A stretch of 64,000 nt of DNA from Edwardsiella anguillarum. Lineage in GTDB: Bacteria; Pseudomonadota; Gammaproteobacteria; Enterobacterales; Enterobacteriaceae. The first letter of the stretch is position 1; each line of letters opens with the position of its first letter. Positions 8,436 to 18,149 of the stretch are shown piece by piece. Below the pieces are notes generated by a model. It did not search any database and had not been told where the DNA came from. It saw only the letters and a program-made list of their open reading frames with translations. The stretch lies in NCBI RefSeq assembly GCF_008801815.1, contig NZ_VZOX01000004.1, one strand, 5' to 3'. The translations under genes were made by a program, and so were the position numbers.

Positions 8436-10823
8436 TTACCAGGTTTTACCGATATTAAACTGGAACTGCTCCGCCTTATCGCCCTCATACTTCTTGACCG
8501 GCTGGGCATAGGAGAACACCAGCGGCCCCAGCGGCGACATCCACTGCAGCGCGATACCGGCCGACAGACGCACGTTGGTCGCCTTGCTGTAGTCCGGCAG
8601 CGTCGGGTAGGCGGCCTGATCCCAGTTGGTATCCCAGACGGTACCGGCATCCATAAATACGGAGGTGCGCAGAGAGTTGGCATACTGCTCGCTGACGAAC
8701 GGCGTCGGGGTGATCAGCTCCAGGCTGGCGACCGCCATGGCGTTACCGCCCACCGCGTCGTTGTCGCCGGTCTTGTTCTGATCCACGCTGCCATCGCTGT
8801 TCAGGTACACCGCCTTCGGACCGATGTTATTGGACTGGAAGCCGCGTACGGTGCCAGAGCCGCCGGCGTAGAAGTTCTCATAGAACGGCATCTCTTTGCC
8901 GCCGAAGCCGTTACCGTAGCCCAGGCGGGTACGTCCCAGCACCACCCAGGTACGATCCTGGTTGATCGGGAAATAGCTCTGGCTGTCAAAGGTCAGCTTG
9001 TAGTATTCGTTGTCGGAGCCCGGCAGCGTGATCTTACCGTTCAGCGAGGCCTTGCTACCGGCCGTCGGGAAGAAGCCGCGATCCAGGTTATTGTAGGCCC
9101 AGCCGGCGGTCCAGGTATAGTCATCGGCCTTGTAGCTGGCGCGCTGGCTGTCGCTCGGATTTTGACCAACGGAGCGCAGATAGCGCCACATCGCCACCTG
9201 CGGCTGCATGTCGGACAGGTCGTTGTGTACATAGCCCAGGCCGGTGCGCAGCGAGTTGTTCTCGTTGATCGGGAAGCCCAGGGTGCCGTCAAAGCCATAG
9301 CTGCTGTTGGTATAGTCAGACAGATCGGCGTCGTTGGCCTTAAAATCGTTATAGAACAGGCGGCCGCCCAGGCTGACGCCGTTCACCGTAAAGTACGGAT
9401 CGGTCAGCGACAGCTCGGCATAGGTCTGGTAATCGTTCTTGGTACCGTTGATCGCCACCACGTTGCCGGTGCCCAGCCAGTTATCCTGCTGTACTCCGAC
9501 CTGGAAGCTGACGCCGCTCTCGGTACCGTAGCCGATACCGAAGTTAAAGCTGCCGGTATTACGCTCTTTCACCTTGTAGACAACATCGACCTGATCCGGC
9601 GTGCCGGGTACGCGCTGGGTCTCCACGTCGACGTTTTCAAAGTAACCGGTACGGTTCAGACGCTCTTTACCCTGCTCGACCTGATCGCTGCCCAGCCAAG
9701 AGCCTTCCATCTGGCGCATCTCACGGCGCAGTACCGCGTCTTTGCTGGTGTCGTTGCCGACAAAGCGAATCTGACGCACATAGTAGCGGTTACCGGCATC
9801 GACGTTCATATGCAGGACAACGGTCTTGTCCTTGTCATTGATCTCCGGCTGCGTCTGCACGCGCGGATAGGCATAGCCATAGCGCCCCAGCAGCTGCTTG
9901 ATCTCATCCTCCATCTTGGTGACCTTGGCACCGTTATACAGCTCGCCCGGCTCCACCTTGGTCAGGCGGGTGATCTCGGCGCTGTAGCCGGCCATATTGC
10001 CGGTGACGTCCACCCCCTCCAGCTTATACTGATCGCCTTCGGTGATGTTGATGGTGATGTAGATCCCTTTCTTATCCGGCGTCAGGCTCACCTGGGTCGA
10101 ATTAATGGCGAAACGCGCATAGCCGCGATCCAGATAGTAGCTGCGCAGGGCCTCAAGGTCGCCGGCCAGCTTCTGCTTCTGGTATTTGCGATCGGCCATC
10201 AGGTTCCACCACGGCACATCGTCGCGCAGCTGGAAGTGCCCCAGCAGCTCGGCGCTGCTGAACGCATGGTTGCCAACGATGTTAATCTGCTGGATCTGTG
10301 CCGATTTACCCTCGGTAAACACCAGCTTCAGATCGACGCGATTGCGCGGTAGCGGCGTCACCACCGCCTTCACGGTGGCGTTGTATTTACCGACGCTGTA
10401 GTAGAAATCTTCCAACCCTTTTTCAATGCTGGAAAGCGTGGTGCGATCGAGCGCCTCGCCGACGCGAACCCCGGAGGCCTCCAGGTTCTGCTTCAGCATC
10501 TCATCCTTCACTGACTTGTTGCCAGAGAAGGTAATGCTGGCGATGGTCGGACGTTCCTTAACCTGCACAATCAGGTTGTTACCATCACGCAGTACCCGCA
10601 CATCCTCAAAGTTACCGGTGGCGTACAGCGCGCGGATGGTATTACTCAGATCCTCATCAGAGACGGTATCGCCTACGCGTACCGGCATGTTAAGTAACGC
10701 CGCACCGACGGCGACCCGCTGCAGTCCTTCGAAATGAATATTTTTCACTACGAAACCATCTGCACCGTATACGGTTGCGCTGCCAAACAGCAGCGACGCT
10801 AAGAGCAACTTTTTCATCGCCAT
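8436..10823 (-). CDS. bamA: Outer-membrane assembly factor BamA
   Basis: Central Omp85-family component of the BAM complex, inserting beta-barrel proteins into the outer membrane. The 795-aa precursor has a signal peptide ending TVYGADGF, five POTRA domains (about residues 22-425) and a 16-strand C-terminal barrel ending FQFNIGKTW. The conserved L6 motif VRGFQSN is present near 665. The region equivalent to E. coli 'FPHQASNYDPDYDYE' (extracellular loop 6 surroundings) is replaced by a shorter, different sequence. Such loop variation is normal because loops are surface exposed. It is followed by skp and preceded by rseP, as in E. coli. Confidence 0.98.
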   Translation of the reverse strand: MAMKKLLLASLLFGSATVYGADGFVVKNIHFEGLQRVAVGAALLNMPVRVGDTVSDEDLSNTIRALYATGNFEDVRVLRDGNNLIVQVKERPTIASITFSGNKSVKDEMLKQNLEASGVRVGEALDRTTLSSIEKGLEDFYYSVGKYNATVKAVVTPLPRNRVDLKLVFTEGKSAQIQQINIVGNHAFSSAELLGHFQLRDDVPWWNLMADRKYQKQKLAGDLEALRSYYLDRGYARFAINSTQVSLTPDKKGIYITINITEGDQYKLEGVDVTGNMAGYSAEITRLTKVEPGELYNGAKVTKMEDEIKQLLGRYGYAYPRVQTQPEINDKDKTVVLHMNVDAGNRYYVRQIRFVGNDTSKDAVLRREMRQMEGSWLGSDQVEQGKERLNRTGYFENVDVETQRVPGTPDQVDVVYKVKERNTGSFNFGIGYGTESGVSFQVGVQQDNWLGTGNVVAINGTKNDYQTYAELSLTDPYFTVNGVSLGGRLFYNDFKANDADLSDYTNSSYGFDGTLGFPINENNSLRTGLGYVHNDLSDMQPQVAMWRYLRSVGQNPSDSQRASYKADDYTWTAGWAYNNLDRGFFPTAGSKASLNGKITLPGSDNEYYKLTFDSQSYFPINQDRTWVVLGRTRLGYGNGFGGKEMPFYENFYAGGSGTVRGFQSNNIGPKAVYLNSDGSVDQNKTGDNDAVGGNAMAVASLELITPTPFVSEQYANSLRTSVFMDAGTVWDTNWDQAAYPTLPDYSKATNVRLSAGIALQWMSPLGPLVFSYAQPVKKYEGDKAEQFQFNIGKTW

Positions 10824-10857
10824 CGTTGTTATGCGTTCTTCCTAACAATCCCGCCCA

Positions 10858-12213
10858 TTACAGCCGCGAGAAATCATTGAAAAGTGCAAGCCCCATAAAC
10901 AGCATCAGCAAAATCACGCCAATGCGATAGCCGAAAGCCTGAACCCGTTCGGACACCGGACCGCCCTTGAGCTTTTCCAGCGCAAGAAACAGCAGATGTC
11001 CCCCATCAAGAACCGGTAAAGGAAACAGGTTGATGATCCCCAGATTGACGCTGATCAGCGCCAAAAACATCAGGTAATACACCAAGCCATACTCAGCTGA
11101 CGCCCCCGCTCCCTGTGCTATGGAGATAGGGCCGCCCAGATTGTTCAACTTTACATCACCGGTAATCAGTTTACCCAGCATGGAGACCGTCAGCTTCATC
11201 AGCTGCCAGGTCTTGTCCGTCGCCTGATACAGTGCCACGAACGGCCCATACTGGCGAATGGTTTGATACTCCTCCGGCAGCGGGATTACCTGCGGAACCA
11301 CGCCAGCAAAGCCTTCGGTCAGCCCGCGCGACACGCGCCGGCTCTCCGGCGTCAGCGTCAGTGACGCCGGCTGCCCCGCCCGCTCGACATCCAGTGCCAG
11401 CGCGCGGTCGGGATTATCGCGGATCTGCAACGCAAAATCACGCCAGCCGCGTATTGGGACGCCATTGACTTTAACTATCCTGTCCCCTACTTGTAAACCT
11501 GCTTTCTGCGCCGCCGACCCCTTTTGTATCTCCGCCAGCACCGGCTCAATGGTCGGGCCACGCGGGATAATCCCCAGCGAGACGACCGGGTCCTGACGCT
11601 CGGGATCAAACTGCCAGCGGCGCAGGTCCAGGGTCTTTTCACTCACCAGGTGGCTGCCAAACGGCCCCACGCCGAGCGTGGTGCTGCCGTCGCCGATCTG
11701 CCCCACCAGCGCCAGTCGAACGGACTCCCAGTCCGGAGTATCGACACCGTCAACGGACTTCAGTTCCATTCCCGGCGTAATATGGGCGGCGGCGGCGATA
11801 GAATCCGGGGTCACATCGGCGATCACCGGACGCACGCTGGGCACCCCGATGACGAAGACCAGCCAGTAGGCGATGATGGCAAACACGAAGTTGGCGATGG
11901 GACCGGCGCTGACGATCGCGGCGCGCTGCAGCACGCTCTTGTTATTGAACGCCTGGTGGCGCCACTCCGGCGCCACGCTCTCGACCCGCTCATCCAGCAT
12001 TTTGACATAGCCACCCAGCGGGATCGCCGCGACCACGTATTCGGTCCCCTGACGATCGACCCGCCGCCACAGCGCCTTGCCAAAGCCGATGGAGAAACGC
12101 TCGACCCGCACGCCGCAGCGGCGCGCGACCCAGAAGTGGCCAAACTCATGTACCGTGATCAGTACGCCCAGCGCCACCAAGAACGCCAGTACACTCCATA
12201 GGATGCCACCCAT
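10858..12213 (-). CDS. rseP: Site-2 intramembrane zinc protease RseP
   Basis: Inner-membrane metalloprotease that makes the second cut in the anti-sigma factor RseA, releasing sigma-E on envelope stress; it also clears signal peptide remnants. The 451 aa (E. coli 450) carry the zinc motif HEFGH in TM1 (about residues 22-26), two periplasmic PDZ domains (about 120-310), and the third ligand in NLFPLPVLDGGHLL near 395-408. Four membrane segments are visible. Its neighbours cdsA and bamA make this an envelope-homeostasis cluster. Confidence 0.98.
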   Translation of the reverse strand: MGGILWSVLAFLVALGVLITVHEFGHFWVARRCGVRVERFSIGFGKALWRRVDRQGTEYVVAAIPLGGYVKMLDERVESVAPEWRHQAFNNKSVLQRAAIVSAGPIANFVFAIIAYWLVFVIGVPSVRPVIADVTPDSIAAAAHITPGMELKSVDGVDTPDWESVRLALVGQIGDGSTTLGVGPFGSHLVSEKTLDLRRWQFDPERQDPVVSLGIIPRGPTIEPVLAEIQKGSAAQKAGLQVGDRIVKVNGVPIRGWRDFALQIRDNPDRALALDVERAGQPASLTLTPESRRVSRGLTEGFAGVVPQVIPLPEEYQTIRQYGPFVALYQATDKTWQLMKLTVSMLGKLITGDVKLNNLGGPISIAQGAGASAEYGLVYYLMFLALISVNLGIINLFPLPVLDGGHLLFLALEKLKGGPVSERVQAFGYRIGVILLMLFMGLALFNDFSRL

Positions 12214-12231
12214 CGCTCCTCCCTTACCCGT

Positions 12232-13089
12232 TTAGGCCTGGCCAAAAACCAACAGCATCAGGCAGGCAAATACCGGCACCGCCGCCGTCAGACTATCGAT
12301 GCGATCCAGTACGCCGCCGTGGCCGGGGATCAGGTGGCTACTGTCCTTAATACCCGCCTCGCGCTTGAACATGCTCTCCGTCAGATCGCCCAGCACAGAG
12401 GCCAGCGCGGCGATGACTGAGCAGACCAACAGCACGCGGACATCGACATCCAGCGGCGCATAGCGCCCAAACAGCCACGAGATCAGCGCAGAGGTCATCA
12501 GCCCGCCGATCAATCCTTCCCAAGTTTTCCCCGGCGACACCTTCGGCGCCAGCTTGTTCTTGCCGAACAGCTTGCCAAAGATATAGGCGCCGGAGTCGGC
12601 TCCCCATACCAGGAACATGACATACAGCAGCCACCAGGCGCCGCGATAATGGTTAGCCTCATAGCCATACTGACGCAGCGCCACCATCCCCCAGAAGAAG
12701 GGCAGAATGGTGACGATGCCAAACAGTACCTTCAGCGCACGCGAGTGACGCCACCAGCCGGCCGAGCGAGGGTAAAAAAACACCAGCGCCAGCGCCACAA
12801 TCCACCAGACGGCGGCAGTCCACAGCGAGCCGGCGATCAGCGGCAGATGCACGCTGCGGGTGAACTCGGGCATCCCCAGCAGCATGGCGGCCAGCACCAG
12901 CCCACAGATCACGGCGCCCCAGATACGCTGATTGCGGCTGGCGAAACCGGCCAGCTGTCCCCACTCCCAGGCGGCCAGCATACAGACGGCGAGCGTCACC
13001 AGCGAGAATCCCAGCGGCGGCAGCAAGAACAGGGCGGCAATCACCACCGGGACCAAAATTAATGCAGTAATAATGCGCGACTTCAGCAA
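12232..13089 (-). CDS. cdsA: Phosphatidate cytidylyltransferase (TTG start)
   Basis: Inner-membrane enzyme making CDP-diacylglycerol from phosphatidate and CTP, the branch point for all phospholipids. The 285-aa polytopic protein has the family signature near its C-terminus: SMFKREAGIKDSSHLIPGHG followed by GVLDRIDS. Translation starts at TTG 13087-13089, with AGGGGG placed suitably upstream, nine bases past the ispU stop. The N-terminus LKSRIITALILVPVVIAALF matches E. coli CdsA. rseP follows 18 bases downstream. Confidence 0.97.
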   Translation of the reverse strand: MLKSRIITALILVPVVIAALFLLPPLGFSLVTLAVCMLAAWEWGQLAGFASRNQRIWGAVICGLVLAAMLLGMPEFTRSVHLPLIAGSLWTAAVWWIVALALVFFYPRSAGWWRHSRALKVLFGIVTILPFFWGMVALRQYGYEANHYRGAWWLLYVMFLVWGADSGAYIFGKLFGKNKLAPKVSPGKTWEGLIGGLMTSALISWLFGRYAPLDVDVRVLLVCSVIAALASVLGDLTESMFKREAGIKDSSHLIPGHGGVLDRIDSLTAAVPVFACLMLLVFGQA

Positions 13090-13098
13090 AAGTTCCCC

Positions 13099-13860
13099 CT
13101 ATGACGCATCGGTTGCGTTGATAGGTGTCGTTCCCCCGAAGCGACGCTCGCGTTGTGCAAATGCATTCAGTGCACCTTCAAAGGTTGTTTCATCAAAATC
13201 AGGCCACAGCACGTCAGTAAAATAAAATTCTGAATAGGCAATTTGCCACAGCAGAAAGTTACTGACCCGATGCTCGCCTCCGGTACGGATAACTAAATCC
13301 ACGGCATCCTGTTCATGCAGGCAGATCTGCTCACCCAGCATTGACTCCGTGATCGCCTCCGGCAGCAGCGTCCCCTGACGCACCTGCTCTGCCAGCGTTT
13401 TCACCCCCTGAACGATATCCCAGCGCCCACCGTAGTTGGCGGCGATGTTCAGTGTCAGGCCGGTATTCTCGGCGGTCATCTGCTCTGAGCGACGAATACG
13501 CTCCTGTAAGCGCGGGCTAAAGCGGCTGATATCACCGATCACCTTCAGCCGCACCTGATGCTTATGCAGTCGTTTGACTTCACTATCCAGTGCACGGACA
13601 AATAACTCCATCAGCGCCGACACTTCCTGCTGCGGCCGATTCCAGTTTTCGCTGCTAAAGGCATACAGCGTCAGCGCCCGAATTCCCCGGGTGACAGCGA
13701 AACGCACCGCACAGCGCACCGACTTAACGCCGGCCTTATGTCCGAATACACGCATTTTACCCTGACGTTTGGCCCAGCGGCCGTTGCCGTCCATGATAAT
13801 CGCAACATGCCGGGGAACAGAGGCAGCGTCGCTCATCACAGTTGGTTGTGTGGATGACAT
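13099..13860 (-). CDS. ispU: Undecaprenyl diphosphate synthase
   Basis: Cis-prenyltransferase (UppS) that adds eight isopentenyl units to farnesyl diphosphate, making the C55 lipid carrier for peptidoglycan and O-antigen. The catalytic Asp motif HVAIIMDGNGRWAKRQG, the SSENW motif and the C-terminal RTGGEHRVSNFLLWQ are present. The open frame runs on to 13983, but I choose ATG 13858-13860. It yields 253 aa, the E. coli length, with GAGGA upstream at a rather long spacing. The alternative extension is arginine-rich and unlike the family. Confidence 0.96.
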   Translation of the reverse strand: MSSTQPTVMSDAASVPRHVAIIMDGNGRWAKRQGKMRVFGHKAGVKSVRCAVRFAVTRGIRALTLYAFSSENWNRPQQEVSALMELFVRALDSEVKRLHKHQVRLKVIGDISRFSPRLQERIRRSEQMTAENTGLTLNIAANYGGRWDIVQGVKTLAEQVRQGTLLPEAITESMLGEQICLHEQDAVDLVIRTGGEHRVSNFLLWQIAYSEFYFTDVLWPDFDETTFEGALNAFAQRERRFGGTTPINATDAS

Positions 13861-14143
13861 ACGTGTAAATTTTTCCTCAACAAGCCAGCAGGGCGGCCTC
13901 AACGTGTCCATCCCGCCGCGCGCAGTCCTGCGGCGACGGTCACTCCTGCGTAAATAAGGCCGTGAATCAGCACGGCCCCCCAATCATCTCAACTCAGACT
14001 GCCGCGCACACCCGACGCCGGCGAGCGGGGGGATCATTCCCCGCCCTCACGCCGTTCTTTTTGCGGCGCACGCGCAAAAAACTGGCGCAGACTATATCAT
14101 CATGCCGTTAGCGCCACAAATCAGCGCACCCGGCCGGGCAAAT

Positions 14144-15343
14144 TTAGCGGGAAAAACGCGCGCTCAGCGTCTGGGCTGCCTGGCGGGCAGCGCTATCAAT
14201 CGCCAGCACCGCCTCAACGCAGTCCGGCTCAGCGCAGCGCAGCTGCTCCACCACGCCGCGGTTCAGCCGGGCGATGTCAGTAAAGCGTAGACGCCCATCC
14301 AGAAAGGCGGCAACCGCAATTTCATTCGCCGCATTCAGCGCCGTCGTCGCCGCCTGCCCCTCGGCAAACGCCTCGATAGCCAGCTGCAGACAGGGGTAAC
14401 GCGCCATATCCGGCGCCTCAAAGCTCAGCGAGCCCAGGCGGCAGAAATCCAGCGGCTCAACGCCGCTCGGCGCGCGGTCGGGATAGGCCATAGCATGGGC
14501 GATCGGCGTACACATGTCCGGATTCCCCAGCTGGGCAATCACGCTGCCGTCCCGATAGCGCACCATGGAGTGGATCACCGACTGCGGGTGAACGATCACC
14601 TCCATCTCCTCCGCCGAGGCGTTGAACAGCCAGCGCGCCTCAATATACTCCAGCCCTTTATTCATCATGGTGGCGGAGTCGACGGAGATCTTGCGCCCCA
14701 TAGACCAGTTGGGATGCGCGCAGGCCTGCGCCGGCGTGACGGCATCAAAATCCGCCAGCGGCAGCTGACGCAGCGGACCGCCGGAGCCGGTCAGCACGAT
14801 ACGGGTCACCCCGTGCTCACGCAGGCTGGCAAAGCCCAGCTGCTGCTGTACCGCCGTCGGCAGGCTCTGAAAAATGGCGTTGTGTTCACTGTCGATAGGC
14901 AGCAGCTGCGCCTGGCTGTGGGACAGCGCCTCCATAAACAGACGCCCGCAGGTCACCAGGGCCTCTTTGTTGGCCAGCAGCACCCGTTTGTTGGCCCGGA
15001 TCGCCGCCAGCGTCGGCAGCAGGCCCGCGGCGCCGACGATCGCCGCCATCACCTGATCGACCTCATCCAGGGCAGCGAGCTCACAGGCGGCGTGCTCCCC
15101 GCTCATCACGGCAATCGCGCCAAGGCCGCACTCGAACAGGCGCTGGCGCAGCGTGGCGGCGGCGCCTTCATTGGCCATGCAGACATAGCGGGGGGAGAAT
15201 TCACGGCACTGCTGCAGCATGACATCAACGTTCTTGCCTGCCACCAGTGCCACCACGCGGAACGCGCCGGGATTGGCCCGCACCACCGCCAGCGTACTGG
15301 TGCCGATGGAGCCGGTTGAACCTAAAATGGTCAGCGTCTTCAT
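14144..15343 (-). CDS. dxr: 1-deoxy-D-xylulose 5-phosphate reductoisomerase
   Basis: Second, committed step of the MEP isoprenoid pathway: DXP plus NADPH to 2-C-methylerythritol 4-phosphate. The 399 aa (E. coli 398) begin with the NADPH motif ILGSTGSIG. LLPIDSEHNAIF supplies the metal ligands Asp and Glu. HPNWSMGRKISVDSATMMNK covers the flexible loop and substrate site. The product feeds ispU, the next gene downstream after a 283-base gap, which holds no other gene that I can see. frr lies upstream, separated by a terminator. Confidence 0.98.
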   Translation of the reverse strand: MKTLTILGSTGSIGTSTLAVVRANPGAFRVVALVAGKNVDVMLQQCREFSPRYVCMANEGAAATLRQRLFECGLGAIAVMSGEHAACELAALDEVDQVMAAIVGAAGLLPTLAAIRANKRVLLANKEALVTCGRLFMEALSHSQAQLLPIDSEHNAIFQSLPTAVQQQLGFASLREHGVTRIVLTGSGGPLRQLPLADFDAVTPAQACAHPNWSMGRKISVDSATMMNKGLEYIEARWLFNASAEEMEVIVHPQSVIHSMVRYRDGSVIAQLGNPDMCTPIAHAMAYPDRAPSGVEPLDFCRLGSLSFEAPDMARYPCLQLAIEAFAEGQAATTALNAANEIAVAAFLDGRLRFTDIARLNRGVVEQLRCAEPDCVEAVLAIDSAARQAAQTLSARFSR

Positions 15344-15445
15344 GAGGATACTCTGAATTACTGGGTCAAATCGCTACAGGATACGCTAAGCCAGCGCACC
15401 TCCCCAGCGAATTTTGCGCCGTCGCCAAGGCGCACTGGCGGCGCA

Positions 15446-15473
15446 CAAACAAAAGCGCCGCCGAAGCGACGCT
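15446..15473 (-). terminator. Rho-independent terminator after frr
   Basis: On the minus strand the 8-pair stem AGCGTCGC/GCGGCGCT closes a TTCG tetraloop and is followed by TTTGTTTG. It ends the pyrH-frr transcript before dxr. Confidence 0.75.
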
Positions 15474-15576
15474 TATTCCCGAAACGGCAGGCGAGGAGAG
15501 CGCCCACCGCAGAGGTGCTGCGCAGCGGCCGGCGCGCATGGCGCCGCCCCAGGGGGATGCCGCTGCCGCGGCGGGA

Positions 15577-16134
15577 TTAGAAATCCATCAGCTCTTTTTC
15601 TTTGTCAGCCAGCGCCGCATCGATCTTTTTGATCATCAGGTCGGTGATCTTCTGGATCTCGTCCTGAGACTTGCGATCTTCGTCTTCGCTGATCTCTTTG
15701 TCTTTCAGCAGCGCCTTCACCTTATCATTGGCGTCGCGGCGTACGTTACGCACGGAAACGCGGCCAGATTCGGCCTCAGAGCGTACCAGCTTGATCAGAT
15801 CCTTACGGCGTTCTTCCGTCAGCGGCGGCAGCGGAACGCGGATCACGGTGCCGGCAGAGGCGGGATTCAGGCCCAGATCGGAGGTCAGGATGGCTTTTTC
15901 GATAGCCCCGGACATGCTGCGATCGAATACGGTCAGGGCCAGCGTACGGGAGTCTTCCGCAACGATGTTGGCCAGCTGACGCAACGGCGTCGCGGTGCCG
16001 TAGTACTCAACCTGAATGCCATCGAGCAGGTTGGGATGTGCACGGCCGGTGCGGATTTTGCTGATATTGCCCTTGAATGACTCGACGCATTTGTCCATGC
16101 GCGTTTCGGCATCTTTTCTGATTTCGTTGATCAC
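15577..16134 (-). CDS. frr: Ribosome recycling factor (GTG start)
   Basis: Splits post-termination ribosomes together with EF-G. The 185-aa length is identical to that of E. coli. Conserved stretches include RTGRAHPNLLDGI, LGLNPASAGTVIRVPLPPLT and VRNVRRDANDKVKALLKDKE. The start is GTG 16132-16134, as in E. coli frr. It lies 130 bases after pyrH, and a strong hairpin terminator follows it. Confidence 0.98.
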   Translation of the reverse strand: MINEIRKDAETRMDKCVESFKGNISKIRTGRAHPNLLDGIQVEYYGTATPLRQLANIVAEDSRTLALTVFDRSMSGAIEKAILTSDLGLNPASAGTVIRVPLPPLTEERRKDLIKLVRSEAESGRVSVRNVRRDANDKVKALLKDKEISEDEDRKSQDEIQKITDLMIKKIDAALADKEKELMDF

Positions 16135-16264
16135 GTTGCGAACCCTTGAAAACGGTGGTTGTGGTTAGTAGAGTGAATTGTGCACCAAAGGCCAAGCGTT
16201 TTTCAATGCGACCGGCGCAATACGGCAGCCGGACGTGCCGGCTGTTCCGCATGCACGCAGCGCA

Positions 16265-16990
16265 TTATTTGGTGATCAGCGTACCTTCTTGTTCGCCCAT
16301 CACGACGCGACGCAGCGCACCCGGCTTATTCATGTTAAACACGCGGATCGGGAGATTATGATCGCGCGCCAGAGTGAAGGCGGCCAGATCCATCACCTTC
16401 AGCTCTTTCTCCAACACATCCTGATAGCTCAGCTGTTCATACAGCGTGGCGTCCGGATTTTTCATCGGATCGGCCGAATAGACGCCGTCCACCTTGGTCG
16501 CCTTCAGCACGACGTCGGCTTCGATTTCGATCCCGCGCAGACAGGCGGCGGAGTCGGTGGTAAAGAACGGATTACCGGTGCCGGCGGAGAAAATCACGAC
16601 GCGGTTGTTGCGCAGCAGGCTGATCGCCTCCGCCCAGCTGTAGTTGTCACATACGCCGTTCAGCGGAATGGCCGACATCAGACGGGCGTTGACATAGGCA
16701 CGGTGCAGCGCATCGCGCATCGCCAGGCCGTTCATCACCGTCGCCAGCATCCCCATGTGGTCGCCGACCACTCGGTTCATCCCCGCCTGCGCCAGACCGG
16801 CGCCGCGGAACAGGTTGCCACCGCCAATCACCACGCCCACCTGCACGCCTAATTCAACCAGCTCTTTGACCTCCTGCGCCATGCGGTCCAGCACGCTCGC
16901 ATCGATGCCAAAACCTTCTGAGCCTTGCAGAGCTTCGCCGCTCAGCTTAAGCAGAATACGCTGGTAAACGGGTTTGGAATTGGTAGCCAT
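16265..16990 (-). CDS. pyrH: UMP kinase
   Basis: Hexameric kinase turning UMP into UDP, activated by GTP and inhibited by UTP. It belongs to the amino-acid-kinase fold rather than the NMP kinases. The 241-aa protein matches E. coli in length and shows LKLSGEALQG (phosphate loop), GVVIGGGNLFRG, and the C-terminal DHNLPIRVFNMNKPGALRRV. It lies between tsf and frr, 139 bases beyond the tsf stop, after the tsf terminator, and so probably has its own promoter in 16991-17086. Confidence 0.98.
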   Translation of the reverse strand: MATNSKPVYQRILLKLSGEALQGSEGFGIDASVLDRMAQEVKELVELGVQVGVVIGGGNLFRGAGLAQAGMNRVVGDHMGMLATVMNGLAMRDALHRAYVNARLMSAIPLNGVCDNYSWAEAISLLRNNRVVIFSAGTGNPFFTTDSAACLRGIEIEADVVLKATKVDGVYSADPMKNPDATLYEQLSYQDVLEKELKVMDLAAFTLARDHNLPIRVFNMNKPGALRRVVMGEQEGTLITK

Positions 16991-17086
16991 GGTGTTTGAG
17001 TCCTAAGAAACAGTCAATTAATTAGTCGGAGGTATTTCAATGTACGGTCTGCGCCCCTGACCGCTCATTGAAGTAAGTCTGGCCGG

Positions 17087-17117
17087 ATAAAACAGAACCG
17101 CCTCACGGCGGCTCTGT
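17087..17117 (-). terminator. Rho-independent terminator after tsf
   Basis: Minus strand: an 11-pair stem ACAGAGCCGCC/GGCGGTTCTGT (one G-T pair) with a GTGA loop, followed by TTTTATCC. It ends the rpsB-tsf transcript. Confidence 0.8.
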
Positions 17118-17129
17118 CGTCAAAGGGGA

Positions 17130-17987
17130 TTAGGCCCCTTTAGACATCGCGGCAACTTCTGCAGCGAAGTCGGTTTCGACTTTCTCGATGCCTTCGCCTA
17201 CTTCGAAGCGGATAAAGCCGGTCACGTTAGCGTTGTGCTCTTTCAGCAGCTGGCCAACGGTCTTGCTCGGATCCATAACGAAGCTCTGACCGGTCAGAGA
17301 GACTTCACCGGTGAACTTACGCATACGGCCTTCGACCATCTTCTCAGCGATTTCGCGCGGCTTGCCAGACTGCATGGCGATGTCCAGCTGGATCTGGTGC
17401 TCGTGCGCAACCACGTCTGCCGGTACGTCTTCCGGCTTAACGTATTCCGGCTTGCTCGCGGCGATGTGCATGGCGATGTGCTTGATCAGCTCTTCGTCAG
17501 CGCCGGTAGCGGCAACCATAACGCCGATGCGCGCGCCGTGGCTGTAGGTGCCCAGCAGGTCACCGGTCAGTTCAGACACGCGACGGATGTTGATGTTTTC
17601 ACCGATTTTGGCAACCAGCTGAGTACGCTGTTCTTCGAACTTCGCTTTCAGGGTATCGATATCGATGATTTTGTCAGCCAGGGCAGCGGCGGCAACTTCA
17701 TCGGCAAACGCTTTGAAGCCAGCGTCTTTGGCAACGAAGTCGGTTTCGCAGTTCATCTCAACGATGACGCCATATTTACCGTCAGCGGCAACCTTGGTCA
17801 GGATCACGCCTTCAGCGGCAACACGGCCGGCTTTCTTGGCCGCTTTGGCCTGGCCGGATTTACGCATGTTGTCGATGGCCAGCTCGATGTCGCCGTTAGC
17901 TTCAACCAGTGCCTTTTTACATTCCATCATGCCTGCGCCGGTACGCTCACGCAGTTCTTTTACCAGGGAAGCGGTAATTTCAGCCAT
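17130..17987 (-). CDS. tsf: Elongation factor Ts
   Basis: Guanine nucleotide exchange factor that recycles EF-Tu. The 285-aa protein starts with the N-terminal module RERTGAGMMECKKAL. The conserved core TDFVAKD (about residues 80-86) inserts into EF-Tu, followed by the dimerization part. ATG has GAGG about nine bases upstream. It is the second gene of the rpsB-tsf operon. A hairpin between the two genes would lower its expression relative to rpsB. Codon use is strongly biased, as expected for a highly expressed gene. Confidence 0.98.
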   Translation of the reverse strand: MAEITASLVKELRERTGAGMMECKKALVEANGDIELAIDNMRKSGQAKAAKKAGRVAAEGVILTKVAADGKYGVIVEMNCETDFVAKDAGFKAFADEVAAAALADKIIDIDTLKAKFEEQRTQLVAKIGENINIRRVSELTGDLLGTYSHGARIGVMVAATGADEELIKHIAMHIAASKPEYVKPEDVPADVVAHEHQIQLDIAMQSGKPREIAEKMVEGRMRKFTGEVSLTGQSFVMDPSKTVGQLLKEHNANVTGFIRFEVGEGIEKVETDFAAEVAAMSKGA

Positions 17988-18071
17988 TGTATTTTCCTCG
18001 GTTATCTCGCCCAGAGGGAGCCTCTGCGCCAGACGATTGTTCTAGAGATGACATCTTTGCGGAATAGACCA

Positions 18072-18100
18072 CAAAGAAAGGGGGCCATGATAGGCCCCCT
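18072..18100 (-). terminator. Attenuator hairpin between rpsB and tsf
   Basis: Minus strand: perfect 8-pair stem AGGGGGCC/GGCCCCCT with loop TATCAT, then TTCTTTG. A partial terminator between rpsB and tsf is known in E. coli; this hairpin holds that position. Confidence 0.65.
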
Positions 18101-18149
18101 AACCAACATATGAATACCGGTTAATAAGGGCTCCTGCGAGCTGTCCTTA

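Noticed and set aside
13861..13983. N-terminal extension of ispU to 13983
   Set aside because: Arginine-rich and not in the family; the ATG at 13860 gives the family length.
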